Shown here: positions 56,505-64,000 of the stretch, piece by piece | Layout: the number at the start of each line of letters is the position of its first letter | How positions within the stretch are numbered: position 1 is the first letter of the stretch | Source of the DNA: Massilia litorea | GTDB lineage: Bacteria; Pseudomonadota; Gammaproteobacteria; Burkholderiales; Burkholderiaceae_D | Length of the DNA stretch: 64,000 nucleotides | Direction of reading: 5' to 3' | Assembly (NCBI RefSeq): GCF_015101885.1 | Contig: NZ_CP062941.1 | Span: 3,224,001-3,288,000, forward strand | The notes under the pieces: generated by a model | Database searches by the model: none | What the model was told of the DNA's origin: nothing | Seen by the model: the letters and a program-made list of their open reading frames with translations, nothing else | Position numbers and translations under genes: made by a program

Positions 56505-57113
56505 ATGTATCCGAGCTTGTTCGACACCGCCTCCGATATCGCCATCGTTCCCGCGAGCGTCGAGCATGCCGCCATGCTGGCGGCACTGGTCGCAGGGAAC
56601 CGGGAACACCTGAACGCATACCTGCCGATGGTGGCGACGCTGGCGTCGGCGGAGGCGGCGCGTGCGCACCTGGAGCGGGCTGCGGCGCGCGCTGCCGATG
56701 GCGGAGCCTTCGAGTGGCATTTGTTTGCCGGCGACACCTTGTGCGGCGCAGTGCGCCTGAAAGACATCGACCGGGACGACCGCAAAGCGAAGATCGGCTA
56801 TTTTCTCGGCAGCGGGTTTGCGGGAAAAGGTATCGTCAGCTCGGCACTGAAGGCCGTTCTCGCATGGTGTTTCGGCCCGTTCGGCTTGAACAGGATCGAG
56901 CTGCACTGTGCCTCCTCGAACGGGCGCAGCATGCGCGTTGCCGAACGGCTGGGCTTCGTGCGTGAAGGCCTGTTGCGCCAGGACGAATTCCTGAACGGCG
57001 TGTTCGTCGACCAGTACGTGTATGGCCTGCTGGCCGCCGAGTTCACGCGTGCCGGTCCTGCGCCTGCGCCTTGCGCCGGAACTCCTTCGGCGTCAACCCC
57101 ATCAATTTCTTGA
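56505..57113 (+). CDS. GNAT acetyltransferase, RimJ/RimL type
   Basis: 202 residues. Acetyl-CoA site FLGSGFAGKGIVSSALKAVL and ending ERLGFVREGLLRQDEFLNG are typical of RimJ/RimL ribosomal N-acetyltransferases, here probably of unknown substrate. The last 25 residues (Pro/Ala-rich) overlap the 3' end of the antisense AraC gene by 71 bases and look like an extension beyond the domain, perhaps from a lost stop. Confidence 0.82.
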   Translation: MYPSLFDTASDIAIVPASVEHAAMLAALVAGNREHLNAYLPMVATLASAEAARAHLERAAARAADGGAFEWHLFAGDTLCGAVRLKDIDRDDRKAKIGYFLGSGFAGKGIVSSALKAVLAWCFGPFGLNRIELHCASSNGRSMRVAERLGFVREGLLRQDEFLNGVFVDQYVYGLLAAEFTRAGPAPAPCAGTPSASTPSIS

Positions 57114-57957
57114 ACAGCCGGCTGAAATAGGCCGGGTCCTGGAAGCCCAGCTCATAGGCAATGCTCGACACCCCCGCCGGGACATAGGTCAGCTTGCGGC
57201 AGGCCTCGAGCATGAGCCGGTCCTGGGTGATCTCGAAGGCCGATTTGCCGGCCAGTTTCAGGCACAGGCGGTTCAGGCGCGCCGGCGCCACGCGCAGCAG
57301 GTCGGCATAGCGTCCGACCTGCCATTGCTCCTTGTAATGGCGCTCGACCTCGACCCGGAAGCGGCTGAACAGCTCGAAGTCGCCGCGCCCGGAGGTATCG
57401 GCGATGCGGCGCTCGGCCTGCACCCGCACCAGCATCAGCAGGGTGCTGCGGGCGAGCCATTCGAGCATCAGGGTGTGGCCGTGGCGCGGCCAGGAAGCTT
57501 CGTGGATCAGGTTCTGCAGCAGCGCTTCGATGCGCGCCAGCATGTCCGGCGCCCCGCCGAGCCCGACCGCCAGCGGCTGCACGAACAGCGGAGAGAACAA
57601 ATCCCCCTCGTGGCCGGCCGCCGCGAACAGCATGTTCTGGTCGACCGTCAGCACATAGCCGTGCGCTTCCTCGGAAAAATCGAAGCCGTGCGGCAGGGAC
57701 GGGTGGATGGTCAGCGCCACCGGCCCGTCGCATTCCCACAGGTCGCCGTCGATGTCCGCGCGGACCTGCCCTTTGAATAAAAAAAGTACCTGAAACATGC
57801 CGGCATGGGTATGGGTGCCGATATGCCAGTCGTGCTTGCGGCTGCGGGTCTCGATCAGTTCGATATGCACGGCCTCGGCGTCCTTGCCCCGCGTGGCTTC
57901 GCCGTAGAGGGCGAATTCGGGGACGGTGACGGGTGAGGCTTCGATGGCGGCGGGCAT
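57043..57957 (-). CDS. AraC-family regulator, likely of pobA
   Basis: 304 residues. The N-terminal cupin-like effector domain is followed by two helix-turn-helix motifs; the second is SIAYELGFQDPAYFSRLFKKLMG and the tail is LTPKEFRR. Divergent from pobA, as in many proteobacteria where an AraC- or IclR-type PobR activates pobA with 4-hydroxybenzoate. Confidence 0.9.
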   Translation of the reverse strand: MPAAIEASPVTVPEFALYGEATRGKDAEAVHIELIETRSRKHDWHIGTHTHAGMFQVLFLFKGQVRADIDGDLWECDGPVALTIHPSLPHGFDFSEEAHGYVLTVDQNMLFAAAGHEGDLFSPLFVQPLAVGLGGAPDMLARIEALLQNLIHEASWPRHGHTLMLEWLARSTLLMLVRVQAERRIADTSGRGDFELFSRFRVEVERHYKEQWQVGRYADLLRVAPARLNRLCLKLAGKSAFEITQDRLMLEACRKLTYVPAGVSSIAYELGFQDPAYFSRLFKKLMGLTPKEFRRKAQAQDRHA

Positions 57958-58026
57958 GTGCGCTTTGTGGGGTGGCTGGGCCGAATGAATAAATAGTACA
58001 AGTTTTTTCGTGTTTGATCCATTTTA

Positions 58027-58043
58027 CCCGGGCGCTGCCCGGG
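58027..58043. promoter_or_regulatory. Palindrome before pobA
   Basis: Perfect CCCGGGC-GCT-GCCCGGG, 41 bases before the pobA start. It could be a binding site or 5' RNA hairpin. An AT-rich patch (57985-58026) upstream may hold the AraC site and promoter. Confidence 0.4.
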
Positions 58044-58062
58044 CTAGGATGAGGCTTACTAA

Positions 58063-59250
<1,188 letters not shown>

Positions 59251-59390
59251 GAGCCGGGGGCGGGCTCGATTGATCCTCCGGCCGCCGCCACCAAACTGCA
59301 CAGTTCCATCTTCACGGCTGATGCGCCACAAACGGCGAAGGATGTGCCGACGTAAGCTCGATCCATCTCATCGACGGGCACGCCGGGATC

Positions 59391-59501
59391 ATGCAAGCAC
59401 GAGCGCACCTGCCACGCATCACTGTCCTGATCCCCAGCTACGAACAGGACGCCTTCCTGCCGCGTACGCTCGATAGCCTGTGCGCGCAGTCGCTGGCCGA
59501 C
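59391..59501 (+). pseudogene. N-terminal stub of a family 2 glycosyltransferase
   Basis: About 37 codons read RITVLIPSYEQDAFLPRTL then DSLCAQSLAD, the classic opening of GT2 enzymes. Beyond this the sequence no longer fits and no DxD follows. The 3' part has been lost, probably when the fap-like locus or pobA segment was joined here. It lies between pobA and the stop of the barrel gene. Confidence 0.6.
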
Positions 59502-59558
59502 TCAAAGTCCCACGCCGGCGCGCGTTGCACGCACCGGCACAGCGTTTGGCCGACTGCC

Positions 59559-61019
59559 TCAGAACGACATCGGCACCCGCACCATCAGGGTCACGTCCGG
59601 CGTGTCCCTGGTCAGGCCGGCACCGACGGCCACGCTCAGCGTCTTCTTGTCGCTGAGGCGGTAGGAATAGCCGATCAGCAGGGTGCCGAGCTGGAGGCGC
59701 ACCGAGCCCGGCACCGTGCGGCCGGACTGCTTGGTGCGGGCGACCGAGTTGTGGTCGTAGCCGACGCTGAACGAAGCCTTGTCGTTCAGGGCCAGGCCCA
59801 TGCCGAAGTTGAACCCGATCACGCCGCCGGGCGCGACTTCCCCGAGCGACTCCTTTTCGCCGTTCAGCACGGTACGCGAGACGTCGCGCTTGAAGTTGTG
59901 CAGGTAGCTGAAGCTGCCGAAGAACACGGCCGGATCGGACGGGAACAGCCAGGTGAGGCTCGGCTGCAGCGAATAGAAGCCGGAGCCGGTCGGGAGTTCC
60001 AGGGGCAGGCCGCTGCCCGTGATGTTTTCGCCGATGCAGCGGCGCTGGCAATCGGTCGTGACCTCGAACGGGTCCTTGCCGGTGCGCGACTTGAAGCGCA
60101 GGCCGCCGATGAAGAAGGGCTTGTCGACGCCGCCGTCGTTGAGCTGGTAGCGCGCCGCCAGTTCGACGTCGCCGATCGCCTTGCCGCTCGTCTCGAAGGC
60201 GCGCTCGACGGCGGTGCCGGTGAAGACTTCGCGGCTGACCGTGGCGTCGCTGCGGTACACATAGGGCAGCTTGGCCTCGACTTCGAAGCGGTTGGTCAGG
60301 CCGCGGCGCAGGGTGGCGGTGGCGGTGGTCGTGTTGCGTTTGACTTCGCGGACGTCGATCAGGCCGATCAGGAGGGCAGGGATGACGGTGTAGCCGACCA
60401 GGGCCACGCGGTTGCTCGACGAATAGGCGTACTGGAGGGCCGGTTCGAAGACGTATTTTCCGCGCGGTGTCAGCACGCCCGGCTGTTCGAAGATCGGGGC
60501 GACCTCGCGCGGGCGGCTGTTCTCGCTCGGGGCGCGGCCGACGGGGGCGGTGTTCGTTGCTGCAGTCGGCGCGCTCGCCGGGCCGCCGACCGGGGCGGCC
60601 GGCGCCGCGGGCTGCTGGGGCGCGCCGGCAGCGCCCGGCGCGCCGCCGGTGCCGCGCATGGACCCGAGCTGGGCGCCGGAAGCCGGCACGGCCAGGCCCG
60701 CGGCCAGGGGCGAACTCGTTGCCGGATCAGGCGGCGCGTTGCCGGTGCCGCGCGTGCCGTCGAGCGTGGCGTGCGAGACCGCGCCGCCGGCCAGCATCGG
60801 GTCCGCCGTCGCGGCCGCGGCCGGCCCCGGCGCCGTGGCGCGTGCCGTGCGCACATCGCGCTCGAGTTCATCGATGCGTGTGCGCTGGGCCTCGAGCTGC
60901 TGGCGCATCGCTTTCACCTGTTCAGCCAGTTCCTGGACGGATTGCGCCTGCGCCGGAAGAGCGCAAAAGGCCGCGCTGACGGCGAGTGCTCCAGCACATA
61001 GCGCCGGGATCTTCTGCAT
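59559..61019 (-). CDS. FapF-like outer-membrane beta-barrel secretion protein
   Basis: 486 residues. Signal peptide to about PAQAQS. Residues 22-60 form a coiled coil (VQELAEQVKAMRQQLEAQRT), next comes a Gly/Ala/Pro-rich linker (about 60-165), then a beta-barrel (VFEPALQYAYSSSNRVALVG to a terminal MVRVPMSF ending in Phe). Coiled coil plus linker plus barrel is the layout of FapF, the secretion pore for functional amyloid. The start at 61019 is set by GGAG six bases upstream; an earlier ATG at 61031 is less likely. Last gene of the fap-like operon. Confidence 0.75.
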   Translation of the reverse strand: MQKIPALCAGALAVSAAFCALPAQAQSVQELAEQVKAMRQQLEAQRTRIDELERDVRTARATAPGPAAAATADPMLAGGAVSHATLDGTRGTGNAPPDPATSSPLAAGLAVPASGAQLGSMRGTGGAPGAAGAPQQPAAPAAPVGGPASAPTAATNTAPVGRAPSENSRPREVAPIFEQPGVLTPRGKYVFEPALQYAYSSSNRVALVGYTVIPALLIGLIDVREVKRNTTTATATLRRGLTNRFEVEAKLPYVYRSDATVSREVFTGTAVERAFETSGKAIGDVELAARYQLNDGGVDKPFFIGGLRFKSRTGKDPFEVTTDCQRRCIGENITGSGLPLELPTGSGFYSLQPSLTWLFPSDPAVFFGSFSYLHNFKRDVSRTVLNGEKESLGEVAPGGVIGFNFGMGLALNDKASFSVGYDHNSVARTKQSGRTVPGSVRLQLGTLLIGYSYRLSDKKTLSVAVGAGLTRDTPDVTLMVRVPMSF

Positions 61020-61043
61020 AAATTGCTCCATGGTGGTGGGCCG

Positions 61044-61568
61044 TCAGCGGGGCGCTACGGCTGTTGTCAAAGCATTATTCAAGCTTGTTCCAAAATTAAG
61101 CGCACGTAACATTCCGGCGGTATTCACGGTGGCGTTGATGGCGGTCTGGTTCCGGATGATCTGGTCGTTCAGCGAGTTCTGGATGATGGTGCCGCCGAGC
61201 AGGTTCTGTGCATTGCCGGCCATCGTGCGCACGTCGCCGTTCTGGATCAGGCGCAATTCGCCGACGGCCTGGGTGGACAGGGTCGCTTCGCCGCGGGCCA
61301 GCTTGCCGATGTCGCCGAGCTGCAGTTCGGTGCGCTCGACAACGTTGCCGTTGATGGAGACCAGGCGCTCCAGGCCCAGGTTGACCATCAGGCCGTCGCC
61401 GGTGAGGAAGCCGCCGCGCGCCCCGTCGAGGGTGGCGTCGTCGACCGCATCGGCCGGGTCGAAGGCTGCCAGGGCGGGCGCATCGGGCGCCGCCGCCATG
61501 GCCGCGCCCGCCATCGACAGCAGCAGGAGCGGCAGGGAAGTGAAAAAGCTTGGGCAGGTCCGCCGCAT
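61044..61568 (-). CDS. Small secreted protein with double-glycine motif (FapE position)
   Basis: 174 residues. Signal peptide to about AAMAAAP. Residues 42-53 (VDDATLDGARGG) match a double-glycine processing site, with hydrophobic residues at -12, -7 and -4 before GG52-53. The rest is beta- and Asn/Gln-rich, with IIQNSLNDQIIRNQTAIN at 128-145. No named domain. Between the C39 protease (nine-base gap) and the barrel (24-base gap), so it may be a secreted component cut by that protease. Confidence 0.7.
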   Translation of the reverse strand: MRRTCPSFFTSLPLLLLSMAGAAMAAAPDAPALAAFDPADAVDDATLDGARGGFLTGDGLMVNLGLERLVSINGNVVERTELQLGDIGKLARGEATLSTQAVGELRLIQNGDVRTMAGNAQNLLGGTIIQNSLNDQIIRNQTAINATVNTAGMLRALNFGTSLNNALTTAVAPR

Positions 61569-61577
61569 GGTGTGTCC

Positions 61578-62273
61578 TTAAAAATCGCCGGGGCCGAATT
61601 TCGGCAGCCCGTAAATACTGTCGAGGGCGCGGCTGGCGCCTTCGGCGAGCGGCGCGCGTGGCGCATTGCGCCAATCGGCGGCCTGGTTGAAAGCGGGTTT
61701 CACCGGCCCTTCGTGGATCACGAACAGGATCCGGTTGGCCCAGAGCGATTCGAAGCGTTCGCGCGCCATCAGGCGGGTGCCGCGCGACGGGTCGCCCAGC
61801 AGGATGCGCCCGTCTTCCGCGCCCTTGATCACGACGAAATGCTGGTAGCCATTGTCGGAAATGAGGACGATCGCCGGCAGTTTCGCTTCGATGAGTTTGT
61901 CGAGCGGCAGCTGGAAGCCGTTGGCGGTGAAGCCCCGGTCTTTCAGGAAGCGCTGCATGTCGAGCAGCGAAAAGCCTTCGCGCCGGATCTTCTGCTGGTC
62001 GCCGCCGGCAAACATGGCCTGAAACGCGACCTCTTCCGTCGTCGGCGTGTTGTAGTGGTGGGTCAGTAGCGTGGCCAGCGCGGCCGAGCCGCAGCTGAAG
62101 TCGTACTGCTGGCGCAGCGTTGCCTGGAAGCGCAGGTCCTTCATGCTCTTGACGGGCATGCTGCCGACGCGCATGCCATTGGGCAGTGCCAGTTCGGCCG
62201 AATGCGCGGCGGCATGGCCGAGCAGCAGGGCCAGGCTGCCGGCAAACGTGCCAAGTCGTACGCGATGTCTCAT
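61578..62273 (-). CDS. Periplasmic C39-type cysteine protease (FapD-like)
   Basis: 231 residues. Signal-like N-terminus (residues 1-26), then a C39 peptidase domain with catalytic C61 (YDFSCGSAALATLL), H145 (GYQHFVVIKG) and D161 (LGDPSRG), and the oxyanion Gln at 55-56. There is no ABC transporter attached, unlike bacteriocin exporters. FapD proteins are such stand-alone proteases needed for Fap amyloid secretion. The ATG at 62273 overlaps the stop of the preceding gene (ATGA). Confidence 0.82.
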   Translation of the reverse strand: MRHRVRLGTFAGSLALLLGHAAAHSAELALPNGMRVGSMPVKSMKDLRFQATLRQQYDFSCGSAALATLLTHHYNTPTTEEVAFQAMFAGGDQQKIRREGFSLLDMQRFLKDRGFTANGFQLPLDKLIEAKLPAIVLISDNGYQHFVVIKGAEDGRILLGDPSRGTRLMARERFESLWANRILFVIHEGPVKPAFNQAADWRNAPRAPLAEGASRALDSIYGLPKFGPGDF

Positions 62274-62719
62274 TTGAACTGCAGGTTGATGACCGTCGCG
62301 CTCTGGATCAGCACATTGGCGCCGGTGTTCTGGATCACGACCGGAATGCCGGACATGTTGGCGAAGGAGCCGGAATCGATGGTGTTCGACCCGGTGTTGA
62401 CATTGGTGGCGCTGTTGTTCGCCACGTCGCCGTTGAGCTTGGTGTCGTTGAGGACGGTGTCGGCGCGGCCACGTTCGTGCTCGAGCTTGTCGAGGTCGAC
62501 CGCCTGGACCCGGTCGCCGCCGATGGAAAGAGTGGTGGCGGGTTCCTGCGCCAGCGGGGGCGGCGCCCTCAAAACCTGTTCGATCCCTGCGATCGCGGGC
62601 GCACCGATCCGTTCGGGTGCCACCGTGGCAGGTTCGCCGGCGCAGGCCTGGCCAACGAAGGCGGCCAGTGCCAGGACGCAGGCATGCGGTAAGCGGGGCA
62701 TTGCAAAAATCGTGTTCAT
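62270..62719 (-). CDS. Small secreted Asn/Gln-rich protein of the fap-like operon
   Basis: 149 residues. Signal peptide to about GQACAGEP. A charged helical part (LDKLEHERGRADTVLND) precedes a beta-rich end: NVNTGSNTIDSGSFA, then IPVVIQNTGANVLIQSATVI. The end aligns with the C-terminus of the Gly-rich protein at 62793. It may be a minor subunit or nucleator (FapA/FapB-like by position); homology is not shown by eye. RBS GGGAG. Confidence 0.7.
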   Translation of the reverse strand: MNTIFAMPRLPHACVLALAAFVGQACAGEPATVAPERIGAPAIAGIEQVLRAPPPLAQEPATTLSIGGDRVQAVDLDKLEHERGRADTVLNDTKLNGDVANNSATNVNTGSNTIDSGSFANMSGIPVVIQNTGANVLIQSATVINLQFK

Positions 62720-62736
62720 CGTGTCTCCCTGAATCA

Positions 62737-62767
62737 GATTGCCGCGCCCGCGAAGGGCACGGCAATC
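62737..62767 (-). promoter_or_regulatory. RNA hairpin between the Gly-rich gene and the rest of the operon
   Basis: On the minus strand the RNA reads GAUUGCCGUGCCC, loop UUCGC, GGGCGCGGCAAUC: 13 base pairs including one U-G wobble. The wobble pairs only in the minus-strand RNA (the plus strand has a C-A mismatch), so it works as RNA of this operon. No T-run follows, so read-through to the next genes is possible. Confidence 0.65.
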
Positions 62768-62792
62768 CCTGCTTCACTACGCTCGGTTCAGC

Positions 62793-64000
62793 TTACGGGC
62801 CGACGGACAGGTTGCTCTGGACGTTGACGCTCTGCTGGATCAGGGACGAGAAGCCGTTGTTCTGGCTGAGGACCGTCACGCCTGCGGCCGACTGACCGAC
62901 ATTGGTCATGGTGTTGGACATGTCGAAGGTGCCTGCGTTGACGGTGTTGGTGCCGCCCGCGCCGCCGGTCGCCGCGCCGCCGGCGCCGCCGGTGCCGGTA
63001 CCGGCCGTGTTGGTGCCGCTCGCACCGCCCATGCCACCGGTGCCGGTGCCACCGGCGCCGCCCGCGCCGCCGGTGCCGGCCGTTGCCGTGCCCGAGGTCC
63101 CCGAACCGCTGGTGGCGGTGCCCGAGGTGGCGTTACCGCCCGCCGACCCTGCGCCGCCGGTGTTTGATGCCAGGCCGGTGGAACCGCCCGCGCCGCCCGC
63201 ACCGGCTGCCGCGCCCGCGCCGCCGGTCGAGGTGCCGGCCGTGGCCGAGCCGCCTGTGCCGCCTGCGCCGCTGGTGCCGGTGCCTGCCGCGCCGCCGGTA
63301 CTCGACAGGGCCGCGCCGGCGCCGCCGGTGCCGCCGGTAGCGGTACCGCCGGCCGCGCCTGCGCCGCCCGCGCCGCCTGCCGCGCCCGCGCCGCCTGCGC
63401 CGCCCGTGCCAGTGCCTGCCGAGGCCGTGTTGGTGGCGCCGGTCACGGTGCCGCCGGTGCTGCTGGCAGTGCCGCTGTCAGCCGCGCCGCTGGCGCCGCC
63501 GGTCGAATCCGGGGTCGAGGCGCCGCTGCCGCTGGAGGCCGTGTTACCGCTCATGCCGGCGCCCGCGCCGGATGCGTCGCCCGTCGACGATGCGCCGCCG
63601 ACCGTCACCATGCCGCCGGCCGCGCCGCGTCCGCCGAGTCCGCCAGTGCCGCCCATGCCGCCGTCACCCGCAGCCACCCGGCCGGCGTTACCGCCGTTGC
63701 CGCCACTGCCACCCATCGCTGCGCCGCCGGCGCCGCCGGTACCGGCGCCGCTCGCGCCGCCGGCACCGCCCATGCCGCCACCGGCGTTACCGCTGGAGCC
63801 GCCCGCGCCGCCGGCACCACCTGCACCGCCCGACGCGCCCGATCCGCTCGTCGCATTCGATGCCAGGCCGCCGGCGCCGCCTGAACCTGCGGTGGCGCCG
63901 CCTGCGCTGGCAGCACCGGCGCTTGCCGATCCGGTCGTGGCGTTGCCGCCGGTCGAGCCCGACGCCGCCATGCCGCCCGTGCCGCTGGCGCCGGCCCCGC
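62793..64000 (-). CDS. Very Gly/Ala/Ser/Thr-rich secreted protein, candidate amyloid subunit (3' part only)
   Basis: At least 402 residues; the frame is open to the window edge, so start and signal are outside. From the edge to about 62945 it is made of GG-, GA-, GN-, ST-containing triplets with almost no large hydrophobic or charged residues. The last 55 residues differ: TNTVNAGTFDMSNTMTNV, then VLSQNNGFSSLIQQSVNV. The C-terminal part aligns with the neighbour at 62270. Gene order places it at the FapC (fibre) position. Low complexity may hide assembly errors. Confidence 0.75.
   Translation of the reverse strand, partial: GAGASGTGGMAASGSTGGNATTGSASAGAASAGGATAGSGGAGGLASNATSGSGASGGAGGAGGAGGSSGNAGGGMGGAGGASGAGTGGAGGAAMGGSGGNGGNAGRVAAGDGGMGGTGGLGGRGAAGGMVTVGGASSTGDASGAGAGMSGNTASSGSGASTPDSTGGASGAADSGTASSTGGTVTGATNTASAGTGTGGAGGAGAAGGAGGAGAAGGTATGGTGGAGAALSSTGGAAGTGTSGAGGTGGSATAGTSTGGAGAAAGAGGAGGSTGLASNTGGAGSAGGNATSGTATSGSGTSGTATAGTGGAGGAGGTGTGGMGGASGTNTAGTGTGGAGGAATGGAGGTNTVNAGTFDMSNTMTNVGQSAAGVTVLSQNNGFSSLIQQSVNVQSNLSVGP

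Noticed and set aside
59559..61019. Barrel protein as a phenol-degradation meta-pathway porin
   Set aside because: That family lacks the N-terminal coiled coil and Pro/Gly linker, and the C39 protease and secreted neighbours fit a FapF-like role better, although a pobA neighbour made it tempting.
62793..64000. CRISPR-like or tandem DNA repeat array
   Set aside because: The repeats are irregular GGC/GCC-rich codons for Gly/Ala triplets with no constant repeat-spacer unit; the frame stays open, so it is a low-complexity coding region.

Overview
The window is GC-rich DNA with tightly packed genes, most likely from a betaproteobacterium of the Oxalobacteraceae (Massilia/Telluria/Duganella type). 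This is an inference from the Burkholderiales-type porin, the orphan TTT-family (Bug-type) binding proteins, the hopanoid genes and the complete protocatechuate ortho-cleavage pathway. No rRNA, tRNA or CRISPR array was seen.

Layout. (1) 1-11.4 kb is a hopanoid (hpn) locus. A partial hpnN and hpnM diverge. A tightly coupled minus-strand operon ispH-hpnH-hpnI-hpnJ-hpnK-hpnL follows, then a decayed TnpB-type transposase fragment, hpnA, and an uncharacterised diiron ferritin-like protein. (2) 11.6-14.2 kb holds small envelope/stress genes: a lipoprotein, an ECF sigma factor, a cupredoxin, DUF4142 and DUF3147 proteins. (3) 14.3-22.3 kb is a tartrate/glycerate module (ttuC-dctA-ttuD-pyk) plus a divergent LysR regulator and a TTT binding protein. 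The two promoter regions share a LysR-like box. (4) 22.3-29.4 kb is an ABC efflux system (permease, ATPase, HlyD-type adaptor) read from a textbook sigma-54 promoter, divergent from an NtrC-type response regulator and its histidine kinase. (5) 29.5-31.1 kb encodes a secreted animal-type haem peroxidase.

(6) 31.4-51.2 kb and 57.0-59.3 kb form an aromatic-acid catabolic region. It holds porin and binding-protein genes, pcaIJ-pcaF, a liv-type ABC transporter with a second binding protein, vanAB with a MarR regulator, pcaHG-pcaB-pcaCD (fused) with an IclR regulator, and pobA with an AraC regulator. Vanillate and 4-hydroxybenzoate both enter at protocatechuate, which is taken to succinyl-CoA and acetyl-CoA. 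Palindromes of the form GTNCGAT-N-ATCGNAC mark three of the promoters, so the porin and outer binding protein belong to the same regulon as pcaIJF. (7) 51.4-56.4 kb is a LysR/TTT binding protein/LeuCD-like hydratase/dehalogenase operon. The hydrolase carries the full active-site set of fluoroacetate dehalogenase.

(8) 59.4-64.0 kb, running off the right edge, is the most unusual part. It resembles the Pseudomonas functional amyloid (fap) operon in gene order: a very long Gly/Ala/Ser/Thr-rich secreted protein, a small secreted protein, a periplasmic C39-type protease (FapD-like), a second small secreted protein with a double-glycine motif, and an outer-membrane beta-barrel with an N-terminal coiled coil (FapF-like). 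All three secreted proteins share a short Q/N-rich motif near the C-terminus. A glycosyltransferase stub and a pair of dispersed palindromic repeat units elsewhere show that the region has been rearranged.
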